Below are positions 46,455 to 55,624 of a DNA stretch of 64,000 nt, piece by piece. The notes beneath the pieces were generated by a model. It saw only the letters and a list, made by a program, of their open reading frames with translations. It did no database searches and was not told the origin of the DNA. Numbering within the stretch: position 1 is the stretch's first letter; each line of letters opens with the position of its first letter. Position numbers and translations under genes: made by a program. Origin of the DNA: Prevotella sp902465605 (GTDB lineage Bacteria; Bacteroidota; Bacteroidia; Bacteroidales; Bacteroidaceae); contig CABQNT010000011.1 of NCBI GenBank assembly GCA_902465605.1, positions 1 through 64,000 of the forward strand. Direction: 5' to 3'.

Positions 46455-46498
46455 AAATAAAAGGAGGTGTGCGACCATGCGTACACCTCCTTTTATTT
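46455..46498 (+). terminator. Terminator of the GH18 locus
   Basis: AAATAAAAGGAGGTGT (46455-46470) and ACACCTCCTTTTATTT (46483-46498) form a perfect 16-bp stem with a 12-nt loop. The lower stem is A/U-rich, giving U-tracts on both strands. Confidence 0.88.
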
Positions 46499-46650
46499 CT
46501 ATACCCCAAAAGCATTATAGTACCCATATAAGCGTGCAAAGTAAGCATGCCATATTCGTAGTTTGTGTGAAGTATTTTTCGCAGCTAACCTGCTTGTTTT
46601 TCTTTAGATGCGATTCATGTTAGACCGTTGAAAATATGTTGCTCGCCAAT

Positions 46651-46738
46651 CTCAATGATATTGATCCCCAAACTCAATGCTATTGGACATCAAACTCAAT
46701 GACTTTGGACATCAAACTCAATGCTATTGGATATCACC
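46651..46738 (+). repeat. Four tandem copies of a 22-bp unit
   Basis: CTCAATG starts at 46651, 46673, 46695 and 46717, exactly 22 bp apart. The consensus begins CTCAATGNTATTGGACATC and most copies contain the small dyad CAATNNTATTG. No reading frame or gene covers it. Confidence 0.88.
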
Positions 46739-46782
46739 CCCAAAACCAATACTAAAATAGGAAATATAGAATTGAGGTTTTA

Positions 46783-46961
46783 GTTCACGAGTTGACGAGT
46801 TGTCTAGTTTTCTAGATTTACTTGTTTTGCTAGTTTTCCTAGAAATACTAGTTTTCCTAGAAATACTAGTTGGTTAGTTTACAAGTTGAAAGCCTCACTC
46901 CCTACCCCTCCCCGAGGGGAGAGAGGTTGGGGGTGAGGCTGTAGAGGGGTTGGGGGTGAGG
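46783..46961 (-). repeat. Composite intergenic element, minus orientation: CTAG array plus G-rich hairpin
   Basis: Read from left: ACGAGTTGACGAGTTG words, then CTAG tetramers at 46804, 46812, 46830, 46839, 46848, 46857 and 46866 (8-9 bp steps, one position at 46821 mutated). Next come GTTTACAAGTTG and an imperfect G/C hairpin (about 46892-46939) with a further copy of its right half. This is the reverse of 35862-36072, part for part. Confidence 0.9.
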
Positions 46962-46976
46962 CTGTTCGTTCTCAGT

Positions 46977-47369
46977 CTACCTGTTACAATCGGCTGTCCA
47001 AGTCTCCTTACCCTTTACATAAAGGATATGAAGTTTAGACTCGTCAATCTTGATTCCCTTCAAACCATCTGACCCTATGCTCACAAAGGTGTTGTCGTCT
47101 TTTTTCGAAAACTTGATGTTGGTCAGGTCGGGAATGCCATTGTTGAAGTGAAACGAATAGCTGTTACCCAGTTTGACAACTGTCACTTTGCCGTCATTGG
47201 CCGTAATCTTCTTATCCGTTTTGAGGTTTACATACGATATTTTCCCTTTATAAACGTCTGTGAATACTTCGGCCTCAGCTGGATCAGTGTCATCACTACA
47301 AGCTGCAAATCCTACTGTTAGAAGTAGGGCGCATACGAAAATGGATAATGTTTTTAATGTTGTTTTCAT
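46977..47369 (-). CDS. Small lipoprotein of unknown function
   Basis: A 130-residue protein with lipobox FAAC (Cys24) and a charged beta-rich body (VYKGKISYVNLKTDKKITANDGKVTVVKLGNSYSFHFNNGIPDL). I do not recognise a family with confidence; it resembles the short lipocalin-like or calycin-like lipoproteins common in Bacteroidetes. It has its own promoter (47395-47426) and no operon partner. Confidence 0.8.
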   Translation of the reverse strand: MKTTLKTLSIFVCALLLTVGFAACSDDTDPAEAEVFTDVYKGKISYVNLKTDKKITANDGKVTVVKLGNSYSFHFNNGIPDLTNIKFSKKDDNTFVSIGSDGLKGIKIDESKLHILYVKGKETWTADCNR

Positions 47370-47394
47370 AACTTAATTGTTTTAATTGTCATCA

Positions 47395-47426
47395 CAAATA
47401 TAAGAAAAACAGGGCAAAAGTTCAAA
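47395..47426 (-). promoter_or_regulatory. Promoter of the small lipoprotein gene
   Basis: On the minus strand TTTG (47426-47423), a 20-bp spacer and TATATTTG (47402-47395) match the Bacteroidetes consensus. The box ends 25 bp before the start codon at 47369. Confidence 0.8.
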
Positions 47427-47739
47427 ATAATTTACATATTTTACCACAGAATGCTCTGTATTTCTGACAAATTGGTGGTTTTAATCCCTGGAATTAGTTT
47501 TCTGTCAAATTTGTTCACATATAAAAAGGGAGGCGCACACCTGGTGAATGTAACTGAATATCGTTCGTGAACCGTCCACCATGACGCCTCAAAAAAGATA
47601 ATCTGTTTTCTACCGTTTCATCGTTTTTTTCAATATTAATATGTATTTTTGCATGGTATAGCCCGTGCGGCTTTGGGCATGTCAGTCATTAATTTTTACT
47701 TGACTGCTGTGTCAGGGACTGATAAAACGATATGTAATC
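47427..47739. other. Gap between the lipoprotein gene and nadK
   Basis: A TATTTTTG -7 box at 47644-47651 probably serves nadK. GAGGCG near 47530 and CGCCTC near 47585 could form a distant stem, but without a U-tract. No gene is seen. Confidence 0.5.
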
Positions 47740-48627
47740 ATGGCAGAACAGAAATTAAGATTTGCCCTTTTTGGCAACGAATACCAGCCTGAGAAAACAG
47801 CTTTCTTCCTGCGAATCATCGAGGAGTTGCAGGCACACGGTGCTCACGTGAGCATTGACCGCACGTTTTACGACTTTTTATCTCAAGATGTTCACTTCAA
47901 ATCGGAGACCGTACAGCGGTTTGAAGGACAAGACTTCGATGCCGACTTTGTGATTTCTGTGGGTGGAGACGGTACCTTTCTCAAGGCTGCCCGACGTGTG
48001 GGCATCAAACAAATTCCGCTGATAGGGGTGAACACCGGCAGACTTGGTTTTCTTGCCAACATCCTTCCAAGCGAGTTAAAGGAAGCCGTTGCTGACATTT
48101 ACGCCCACCATTACGAGTTAGAGAGGCATTCGGTCATTCAATTAGAGACCAATGGAGAACCCTTAGACATCAACCCTTACGCCCTCAACGACATTGCTAT
48201 CCTGAAGCGTGACAATGCGGCGATGATTACGATTCGTGCTTGCGTGAACGATGACTACTTGGTAACCTACCAAGCCGACGGTTTGGTAATTGCGACACCT
48301 ACGGGTAGTACGGCATACAACTTGTCAAATGGAGGACCTATCATGGTGCCATCGACCAGCAATTTGTGTCTCACACCTGTGGCTCCGCACAGTCTTAACA
48401 TTCGTCCTATCGTGATTAACGACAACAATGTCATTACACTCACGGTAGAATCGCGGTCGCACAACTTCCTCGCTGCCATTGACGGTCGCTCTACAAAATT
48501 AGGTGAGCATACGCAACTGACTATTCGCAAGGCTCCTTTTGCAACCCTATTTGTCAAACGATTCGGTCAACGTTACTTCTCAACCCTGCGTGAAAAGATG
48601 ATGTGGGGTGCAGACTCAAGGGGATAA
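47740..48627 (+). CDS. nadK: NAD kinase
   Basis: A 295-residue cytoplasmic enzyme that phosphorylates NAD to NADP. The GGDGT motif is at 75-79 (SVGGDGTFLKAARRVG), followed by GVNTGRLGFLANI, the conserved ATPTGSTAYNLSNGGPIMVP and LNIRPIVI. Normal length. The ABC exporter gene starts 20 bp downstream. Confidence 0.97.
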   Translation: MAEQKLRFALFGNEYQPEKTAFFLRIIEELQAHGAHVSIDRTFYDFLSQDVHFKSETVQRFEGQDFDADFVISVGGDGTFLKAARRVGIKQIPLIGVNTGRLGFLANILPSELKEAVADIYAHHYELERHSVIQLETNGEPLDINPYALNDIAILKRDNAAMITIRACVNDDYLVTYQADGLVIATPTGSTAYNLSNGGPIMVPSTSNLCLTPVAPHSLNIRPIVINDNNVITLTVESRSHNFLAAIDGRSTKLGEHTQLTIRKAPFATLFVKRFGQRYFSTLREKMMWGADSRG

Positions 48628-48646
48628 CATAAAGACACAGCAGCTT

Positions 48647-50317
48647 ATGAACATCCGACAATGGTTTAAGATTCCTACCCCCAAATATTCCGCCAAGGTT
48701 ATTTTCAAATGGCTTTGGCGTGCTTGGCGTGGCAATCAGTTGCAAGCTATCCTCAATGCCGCCATTGGTTTGCTCTCCGTTGTAGTGAGCTTAGCACAAG
48801 TGTGGGCGGTACAGCATGCCATTGATGTGGCTTCTGGACACGCTGAAGGTTCTATCTACTGGTCTGTAGGAGTGATGGCATTGCTCGTTCTTTGCGGCTT
48901 CGCCCTGCGTATCTGTTCTATTTGGGTGCGCAACATCTTGGGCATCAAGGCGCAAAACCGTATGCAGCAACGCATGCTCGACCGTATCTTGCGGTCGGAA
49001 TGGACGGGAAAAGAGTCGCATCACTCAGGCGATGTACTCAATAGGCTGGAACAGGATGTTGGCACAGTGGTAAGCTTTCTAACCGAAACCATCCCTAATA
49101 CCATTTCGGTAGTGGCAATGTTTGTGGGCGCATTCTTGTATCTTTTCTCTATGGACAAAGTTCTTGCCTTTGTTATCGTAGGCATTATTCCAGTGTTTGT
49201 GCTGTTAAGTAAGCTGTATATTGGACAGATGCGAAGGCTCACCCGACAGGTACGCGACTCGGATAGCAAGGTGCAAAGTGTGCTGCAAGAGACCATTCAG
49301 CACCGTATGCTCATCAAGACGTTGGAGAGCGACAGCATCATGGTGGATCGATTGGAAAGCACACAGAGCGAACTTCGGCATCGGGTGGTAAAGCGAACGG
49401 CATTTAGTGTGGTATCAAACTTTATCCTGAACGCAGGATTCTCTGTGGGTTATCTCATCGCTTTCCTATGGGCAGCCTTGCGAATGGCTGACCAAACGCT
49501 GACTTTCGGTGGCATGACGGCATTCTTGCAATTAGTAAATCGCATCCAAGGACCAGCGCGCGACCTCACTCGCTTAGCACCTGTGTTTGTCGGAGTCTTT
49601 ACGGCAGCCGAGCGATTGATGGAACTCGAGGAGAATCCCTTGGAAGAACAAGGCGACCCTATCCCTCTAACAGCACCGTGTGGAGTGCGCTTGGAACACA
49701 TTACCTACGCATACGACGATGGCGACAGTAATGTGATTGAGCAGTTGGATTTTGATTTTTATCCTGGTTCGTGCACGGCTGTCTTGGGCGAAACGGGCGC
49801 AGGAAAGACCACACTGATACGACTCATCTTGGCTTTATTACATCCCAATGAGGGAAAAGTCATTCTATACAATCAACAAGAGCAAAAAGAATTGTCGCCT
49901 CTGATGCGCTGCAACTTTGTGTATGTGCCACAGGGAAACACGCTAATGAGTGGCACGATTCGCGACAACCTGCGATTGGGTAAGCTCAACGCTACAGAAG
50001 AGGAAATAAAAACGGCGTTGGAAATGAGTTGTGCCTCGTTTGTCATGGAGCTTCCTGACGGCTTAGACACCGTTTGTACGGAAGCAGGAGGCGGATTGAG
50101 TGAAGGACAGGCACAGCGCATCAGCATTGCCCGAGCCTTGTTGCGCAACCGTCCAATCATGCTGTTCGATGAGGCTACCAGTGCTTTGGACCCCGAGACG
50201 GAGCGACAGCTCTTGCATAATATTCTCTCTAATCACGACAAAACCGTGATATTTATTACTCACAGACCTGCCGTAGTAGACTACTGCGACCAAACGTTAC
50301 ATCTACAAAAACAATAA
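48647..50317 (+). CDS. ABC exporter with fused membrane and ATPase domains
   Basis: A 556-residue inner-membrane exporter of the MsbA/lipid-A-exporter type. I start at ATG 48647, just after nadK; an earlier in-frame ATG at 48608 would overlap nadK. The membrane domain spans about 20-310 and the nucleotide-binding domain follows with Walker A GETGAGKT (381-388), signature LSEGQAQRISIARALL and Walker B IMLFDEATSALD. Substrate unknown. The thioredoxin gene starts 7 bp after its stop codon, and the MacB-type genes follow. Confidence 0.9.
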   Translation: MNIRQWFKIPTPKYSAKVIFKWLWRAWRGNQLQAILNAAIGLLSVVVSLAQVWAVQHAIDVASGHAEGSIYWSVGVMALLVLCGFALRICSIWVRNILGIKAQNRMQQRMLDRILRSEWTGKESHHSGDVLNRLEQDVGTVVSFLTETIPNTISVVAMFVGAFLYLFSMDKVLAFVIVGIIPVFVLLSKLYIGQMRRLTRQVRDSDSKVQSVLQETIQHRMLIKTLESDSIMVDRLESTQSELRHRVVKRTAFSVVSNFILNAGFSVGYLIAFLWAALRMADQTLTFGGMTAFLQLVNRIQGPARDLTRLAPVFVGVFTAAERLMELEENPLEEQGDPIPLTAPCGVRLEHITYAYDDGDSNVIEQLDFDFYPGSCTAVLGETGAGKTTLIRLILALLHPNEGKVILYNQQEQKELSPLMRCNFVYVPQGNTLMSGTIRDNLRLGKLNATEEEIKTALEMSCASFVMELPDGLDTVCTEAGGGLSEGQAQRISIARALLRNRPIMLFDEATSALDPETERQLLHNILSNHDKTVIFITHRPAVVDYCDQTLHLQKQ

Positions 50318-50323
50318 TTAATC

Positions 50324-50878
50324 ATGAAAAGAATTGTATTTCTCACATTTTGCCTGTTCTGCACAGTTGCAACATTGTTGGCACAAGATGATGATGCCAA
50401 GTATGCCACTCAGCTTTTAGAGGTTGGAACGACAGCACCAGCCCTTTCACTGCCCACCATCAACGGCGAGACCTTATCACTAAACGATTTCCGAGGGAAG
50501 TATGTGGTGTTGGAGTTTTGGGCATCTTGGTGTCCCGATTGTCGAAAAATCACACCGAAAGTGGAAGAGTTGGGAGCAAAATATGCCGACCATGGCGTGG
50601 CTTTCATACACGTTTCGTTCGATACCCAAAAAGAGGCATGGACCCAGTATGTAAAGCAAAATTGGAAAAACAAGCAAGCATACCATGTTTGCAACTTCGA
50701 GAAGATGAAAGAATCGAAAGAGGCAAAGGATTTTCACATCAAGTGGATTCCTTCCTTCTATCTTATCTGTCCTGAAGGAAAGATTGTCATGGGGACGGTG
50801 ATGGTGGAGAAAATCGAGAAAAAATTAGCTGAGCTGGTGCAACTTTCGAAGCCATGCTGTCGTCTAAAAGCCAAATGA
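50324..50878 (+). CDS. TlpA-type thioredoxin family protein
   Basis: A 184-residue periplasmic redox protein. Signal peptide about 1-20 (LFCTVATLLAQ), then the TlpA/ResA fold with LSLNDFRGKYVVLEFWASWCPDC; the active-site pair is Cys70-Cys73 (CPDC). It lies between an ABC exporter and the MacB-type genes and overlaps the next ATPase gene by 4 bp (ATGA), so it is translated in the same operon. It may act on disulfides of an exported substrate, but that is inference. Confidence 0.9.
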   Translation: MKRIVFLTFCLFCTVATLLAQDDDAKYATQLLEVGTTAPALSLPTINGETLSLNDFRGKYVVLEFWASWCPDCRKITPKVEELGAKYADHGVAFIHVSFDTQKEAWTQYVKQNWKNKQAYHVCNFEKMKESKEAKDFHIKWIPSFYLICPEGKIVMGTVMVEKIEKKLAELVQLSKPCCRLKAK

Positions 50879-51594
50879 TACATCTCAAAGACATCAATAA
50901 GACCTATTTTGGCGCACAGCCCTTGCACGTACTCAAGGGCATCACGCTTGACATAGAGGAAGGCGAATTTGTCTCTATCATGGGCGCATCGGGCTCGGGG
51001 AAATCTACCTTATTAAATATATTAGGCATCCTCGACAATTATGACAGTGGCGAATATGTGCTGTCAGGTACGCTCATTAAGAACCTGAGCGAAAGGCGTG
51101 CCGCCGAATACCGCAACAAGATGATTGGCTTCATCTTCCAGTCGTTCAACCTCATCGGCTTCAAGACAGCGGTAGAAAACGTGGAGTTGCCCTTGTTCTA
51201 CCAAGGGGTAAGTCGCAAAACACGCCGTCAACAAGCCCTTGAATATCTCGACAAATTAGGATTGGCACAGTGGGCAGACCACTATCCTAACGAGATGTCG
51301 GGTGGACAGAAGCAACGTGTCGCCATTGCCCGCGCGCTGATTACCAAACCACAGATTATTTTAGCCGACGAACCGACGGGAGCTTTGGACTCGAAAACAA
51401 GTGTGGAGGTGATGCAACTGCTCAAGTCGCTCAACCAAGACGAACATATGACCATTGTTGTGGTAACGCACGAGAGCGGTGTTGCCAACGAGACAAACAA
51501 GATTATCCATATCAAGGACGGACTGATAGGACGCATTGAGGAGAATCTCGACCATAACTCAAGTCCGTTCGGGACAGGAGGTATCATGAAATAA
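50875..51594 (+). CDS. MacB/LolD-type ABC transporter ATP-binding protein
   Basis: A 239-residue ATPase with Walker A GASGSGKST (37-45), signature MSGGQKQRVAIARAL, Walker B IILADEPTGALDSKT and the family-specific IGFIFQSFNLI. The start at 50875 overlaps the preceding stop codon. It energises the two FtsX-type permeases encoded next. Confidence 0.94.
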   Translation: MIHLKDINKTYFGAQPLHVLKGITLDIEEGEFVSIMGASGSGKSTLLNILGILDNYDSGEYVLSGTLIKNLSERRAAEYRNKMIGFIFQSFNLIGFKTAVENVELPLFYQGVSRKTRRQQALEYLDKLGLAQWADHYPNEMSGGQKQRVAIARALITKPQIILADEPTGALDSKTSVEVMQLLKSLNQDEHMTIVVVTHESGVANETNKIIHIKDGLIGRIEENLDHNSSPFGTGGIMK

Positions 51595-51613
51595 TGCTTA
51601 AAATAAGTCGAAC

Positions 51614-52876
51614 ATGAGAGACATCTTAACAGAAATATGGGCCACCGCACGACGCAATAAATTGCGCACTACCCTCACTGGGTTTGCTGTTGCGTGGGGC
51701 ATCTTTATGCTCATATTCCTGTTGGGAGCAGGCAACGGCTTGATCAATGCCACGCAACAGAACTCGCATAGATACCTTAATACCTCCATGGTGATATTTG
51801 GCGGACAAACTTCAAAGGCACACAAAGGACTAAAAGAGGGGCGCAGGATAGAGTTGAACGACCGTGATATGGAAATCACCCAAGACCGATTCAGCGACAA
51901 TGTGGAAGAGGTGGGTGCCGAACTCGATCATGGCAACACCACTATGAGCCATGGAAAAGAGTACACTGCCGCTAACATCAGTGGCGTATATCCCAACGAT
52001 TACATCATCAACAAGCGTGATATGATCTATGGGAGATTTATTAATAAGATAGATATCAGAGACCGCAGGAAGTCGATTGTTATCAGTGATGACATGGCGA
52101 AGGAGCTTTCACCCACGGGAAACGTGGCAGATATGCTGGGAAAAATCGTGAGGATAGATGACTTGGCGTTTCACATTGTGGGTATTTATCAAGTAGACAA
52201 GAGCATGATGGGTACCGATGCGTTCATCCCTTTCACCACCTATCGTACTATATATAATGTGGGCGACAAGACGGGCAACATCGTTTTCTCGTTCAAAGGC
52301 TTGGAGACAGAACAACAAAACGAAGCTTTCGAGCAGCGATACCGTGCTAATCTCAACGGCAATCACGGTGCAGCACCCGACGACGAAGAGGCGGTTTGGA
52401 TATGGAACCGATTCACGCAAGCCATGCAGATGAACACAGGAATGGGGATGTTACGCACGGCATTATGGATAGTGGGCATCTTTACCCTGCTCAGTGGTAT
52501 CGTCGGGGTTTCCAACATCATGCTCATCACGGTGAAAGAACGCACCCACGAGTTCGGCATCCGCAAGGCTATCGGCGCCACACCATGGTCTATCCTGCGG
52601 CTCATCATCATTGAGAGCATCATTATCACCACCTTTTTCGGATACATCGGCATGGTGTTAGGCATTGCAGCCAATGAATACATGAATGCCACCATTGGCA
52701 ACATGAAGGTTGATTCGGGCATGTTTACCACCACCATGTTTGTTAATCCCACCGTTGGACTTGACGTTTGTATCAACGCCACGCTACTGATGGTGGTGGC
52801 AGGCACTATCGCTGGACTCATTCCTGCACGCAAAGCGGCACACGTAAGACCCATTGAAGCACTAAGAGCAGAATAA
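51614..52876 (+). CDS. MacB-type ABC transporter permease (first)
   Basis: A 420-residue inner-membrane protein with one N-terminal helix (about 18-40), a large periplasmic MacB_PCD domain, and an FtsX domain with three helices near the C-terminus (GIFTLLSGIVGVSNIMLITVKERTHEFGIRKAIGATPWSI). It ends 3 bp before the second permease, suggesting a heterodimer. Confidence 0.93.
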   Translation: MRDILTEIWATARRNKLRTTLTGFAVAWGIFMLIFLLGAGNGLINATQQNSHRYLNTSMVIFGGQTSKAHKGLKEGRRIELNDRDMEITQDRFSDNVEEVGAELDHGNTTMSHGKEYTAANISGVYPNDYIINKRDMIYGRFINKIDIRDRRKSIVISDDMAKELSPTGNVADMLGKIVRIDDLAFHIVGIYQVDKSMMGTDAFIPFTTYRTIYNVGDKTGNIVFSFKGLETEQQNEAFEQRYRANLNGNHGAAPDDEEAVWIWNRFTQAMQMNTGMGMLRTALWIVGIFTLLSGIVGVSNIMLITVKERTHEFGIRKAIGATPWSILRLIIIESIIITTFFGYIGMVLGIAANEYMNATIGNMKVDSGMFTTTMFVNPTVGLDVCINATLLMVVAGTIAGLIPARKAAHVRPIEALRAE

Positions 52877-52879
52877 GCC

Positions 52880-54124
52880 ATGAAGTTTGATATCGACACA
52901 TACAAAGAGATTATCGAGACACTCTCGCGCAACAAGAGTCGCTCTTTCCTCACTGGCTTTGGCGTTTTCTGGGGCATCTTCATGCTCATGGGACTCATCG
53001 GAGGTGGACAAGGGTTCAGAGAGTTGCTCAATCGGGTGTTCGAAGGCTTTGCTACCAACTCCTCAGTCATCTTCGCTCAACCCACTACCAAGCCATACGA
53101 CGGCTATCGGAAGGGACGACAATGGACATTAGAATATAAAGACGTGGAGCGTATCAAGGCGAACGTTCGCGACTTAGACATCGTTACACCGGGACTATCG
53201 CAATGGGGTGGAAACGCTGTGTTTGGCGACAAGAAAAGCAACTGCAACATCAAAGGACTGATGGCGGATTACGCCAAGGTGGAAACACCGCACATGTACT
53301 ACGGCAGATACCTCAACGAAATGGACATGCAGCAACGCAGGAAGGTGTGCATATTAGGCAAGAAAGTGTACAAGAACTTGTTTCCAGGCGGTGGAGACCC
53401 TTGCGGTCAGCTCATTAGAATAGACTCTATCTACTACAGTGTCGTAGGAGTAGACTATAGTGCAGGTAACATGCAAATCAATGGGTCGGCAGAAGAGAGC
53501 GTCGTCATACCGCTCCCACTGATGCAACAAGCCTACAATTTGGGGCAAACCGTTCACGTTATTTGTGTTACTGGGCGTCCCGGGGTCAAAATGAGCAAAG
53601 TGGCACAACCCATGAGGGATGTCATCGCCCGTGCACACCACATTGATCCGACTGATGGAAAGGGCATCACGGTGTTCAACACCGAAGTGATGTACGGCAT
53701 GGTTGACAGTCTTTTTGCCGGTGTCAACTTCTTGGTATGGCTCGTAGGTATCGGTACTTTGCTGGCTGGAGCTATCGGTGTGTCCAACATCATGATGGTA
53801 ACGGTGCGCGAACGAACCACAGAGATTGGCATCAGGCGTGCCATTGGCGCTACGCCACGCACCATCTTGGGACAGATTATCGCAGAGAGCATCATCTTGA
53901 TAGCGGTAGCTGGCATGAGTGGAATACTCTTTGCCGTCATCATTCTACAGTTAGCAGAGATGGGTAGCACCACCGATGGCTTTACTGCTGCACACTTCCA
54001 AGTAAACTTCTGGACTGCCGTGGGCGCTGTCATCATGCTGTCTTTGCTCGGTGTCTTGGCTGGATTGGCACCTGCACTGAGAGCCATGTCTATCAAACCT
54101 GTGGATGCCATGCGAGACGAATAA
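52880..54124 (+). CDS. MacB-type ABC transporter permease (second)
   Basis: A 414-residue paralogue of the preceding gene with the same layout: N-terminal helix, periplasmic domain, and the FtsX segment GIGTLLAGAIGVSNIMMVTVRERTTEIGIRRAIGATPRTILGQII. The two permeases plus the ATPase and adaptor make a tripartite-type efflux pump without its own outer-membrane channel gene here. Confidence 0.93.
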   Translation: MKFDIDTYKEIIETLSRNKSRSFLTGFGVFWGIFMLMGLIGGGQGFRELLNRVFEGFATNSSVIFAQPTTKPYDGYRKGRQWTLEYKDVERIKANVRDLDIVTPGLSQWGGNAVFGDKKSNCNIKGLMADYAKVETPHMYYGRYLNEMDMQQRRKVCILGKKVYKNLFPGGGDPCGQLIRIDSIYYSVVGVDYSAGNMQINGSAEESVVIPLPLMQQAYNLGQTVHVICVTGRPGVKMSKVAQPMRDVIARAHHIDPTDGKGITVFNTEVMYGMVDSLFAGVNFLVWLVGIGTLLAGAIGVSNIMMVTVRERTTEIGIRRAIGATPRTILGQIIAESIILIAVAGMSGILFAVIILQLAEMGSTTDGFTAAHFQVNFWTAVGAVIMLSLLGVLAGLAPALRAMSIKPVDAMRDE

Positions 54125-54217
54125 TCCAAATAAGAACACAAATCATAGAATCTATTCATGATACACACTGCCGACCGCAGAACGAGTTGCGCATTGTGAA
54201 CCATACATTACACCATT

Positions 54218-55321
54218 ATGAAAAAGAATATCAAATTTATCGTTGCAGGCGTTATCGCCCTCATCTTCATTGGAACATTTGTTTTCCTATGGTTCAAGTC
54301 ACGCCCTCAACCCGAGGTTTACGACGAGTTTACCCCCAAGATGTCGAACCTGAAGAAGGTAACTGTCATCACTGGCAAGATAGAACCTCGCAACGAGGTG
54401 AACGTGAAGCCGCAGATTTCGGGTATCATCACCGAGATTATGAAAGAAGCGGGCGAGATGGTGCAGGCTGGAGAGATTATCGCAAAGGTAAAAGTGGTGC
54501 CGGATATGAACCAATTATCAAACGCACAGTCACGCGTTCGCTTGGCGCAAATCAACGTGAAGCAAGCGAAAGTGAACTACGACCGTGAGAAGAAGCTCTA
54601 CGACAAAGGATTGGTAGCAGGCGATGAGTACGACAAGATACGGCAAGCCTACCAACAATCGCAAGAGGAAGTGAAGGCTGCACAAGACAATTTAGAGGTG
54701 GTTCGCGATGGTGTGTCGAAGAATAATGCCAACACCAGCAGCACACTTATTCGCTCCACCATTAGCGGTTTGATTCTTGATGTACCCGTAAAAGTGGGCA
54801 ACACGGTCATCTTGAGCAACACCTTCAACGACGGAACCACCATTGCCACGGTAGCCAACATGGGCGACCTTATCTTCCGAGGCAACATCGACGAGACAGA
54901 AGTGGGACAACTGTCTGTGGGCATGCCGATGAAGATTACTATCGGAGCCTTGCAGGACAACACCTTGCAGGCGTCTCTCGAATATGTTTCGCCCAAAGCT
55001 GTTGAGCAAAACGGTGCCAACCAATTTGAGATTAAAGCCGCCATTCGTAACATCCAGGGCAAGAAGATACGCAGTGGATACAGTGCCAATGCCGAGATTG
55101 TACTGGCAAGTGCGCAAAACGTGTTGACTGTTCCCGAGAGTGCCATCGAGTTTAGTGGAAAACAAACCTATGTATATGTCGTCAAGGGAGATGAAGACAA
55201 TAAGACTTACGAGCGCCGAAAGGTTGAAACGGGCATGAGCGACGGTCTGAACATCGAAATAAAAAGCGGCTTGAACAAGAACGAAAAGGTGCGTGGACCC
55301 AAGAAAGTGAAGGAAGATTAA
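54218..55321 (+). CDS. MacA/HlyD-type periplasmic adaptor
   Basis: A 367-residue membrane-fusion protein. An N-terminal helix (about 5-26, FIVAGVIALIFIGTFVFLWF) anchors it; a split lipoyl/barrel-sandwich domain (VNVKPQISGIITEIMKEAGEMVQAGEIIAKVK ... TLIRSTISGLILDVPVKVGNTV) flanks a helical hairpin (about 90-165), followed by a beta barrel (GNIDETEVGQLSVGMPMKITIG). It lies 93 bp after the second permease and completes the efflux module. Confidence 0.93.
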   Translation: MKKNIKFIVAGVIALIFIGTFVFLWFKSRPQPEVYDEFTPKMSNLKKVTVITGKIEPRNEVNVKPQISGIITEIMKEAGEMVQAGEIIAKVKVVPDMNQLSNAQSRVRLAQINVKQAKVNYDREKKLYDKGLVAGDEYDKIRQAYQQSQEEVKAAQDNLEVVRDGVSKNNANTSSTLIRSTISGLILDVPVKVGNTVILSNTFNDGTTIATVANMGDLIFRGNIDETEVGQLSVGMPMKITIGALQDNTLQASLEYVSPKAVEQNGANQFEIKAAIRNIQGKKIRSGYSANAEIVLASAQNVLTVPESAIEFSGKQTYVYVVKGDEDNKTYERRKVETGMSDGLNIEIKSGLNKNEKVRGPKKVKED

Positions 55322-55426
55322 GATGACGCAACCGTGCTTTCCCATCTTATGCGCACGGTCTTGCAATATCATTCGTTTGTAAGTGATGTTGAATTCTGCT
55401 ACAAAAAGCTATATAAAAAACGTAAG

Positions 55427-55620
55427 TAAAAAAAATACGCTGCAACTCTCAACGAGCTGCAGCGTATAGTATGTTTAACTAAAAATCTTTTCTCAGTAAA
55501 TGAAAACCTCACGGCCTTCATTGTTACCTGTTAAACAATCTGTTTAATTTACCTTAAACCTAATAACTAAAAACCTAAATCTATTACTACTAACCTAAAC
55601 AATCTATTAACCTTTTTGGT
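55427..55620 (-). ncRNA. Candidate small RNA on the minus strand
   Basis: A consensus promoter (55625-55656) points leftward and an intrinsic terminator closes the transcript about 190 nt later: ATACGCTGCA pairs with TGCAGCGTAT (55435-55444 with 55458-55467), and on the minus strand this runs into eight T residues (55427-55434). The transcript is rich in TTAGGTT words and contains the stem TTAAACA/TGTTTAA (55531-55547). A minus-strand ATG frame inside (starting near 55520) reads through the terminator, so I favour RNA over peptide. It lies antisense to no gene, between the efflux operon and a glycosyltransferase. Confidence 0.65.
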
Positions 55621-55624
55621 ACTG

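Noticed and set aside
48608..48646. Longer N-terminus for the ABC exporter
   Set aside because: It would overlap the end of nadK by 20 bp; the ATG at 48647 gives a normal start.
55480..55525. Small protein in the minus-strand transcript at 55427-55620
   Set aside because: The frame starting at the ATG near 55520 runs through the terminator stem and T-tract, so an RNA without a protein product fits better.
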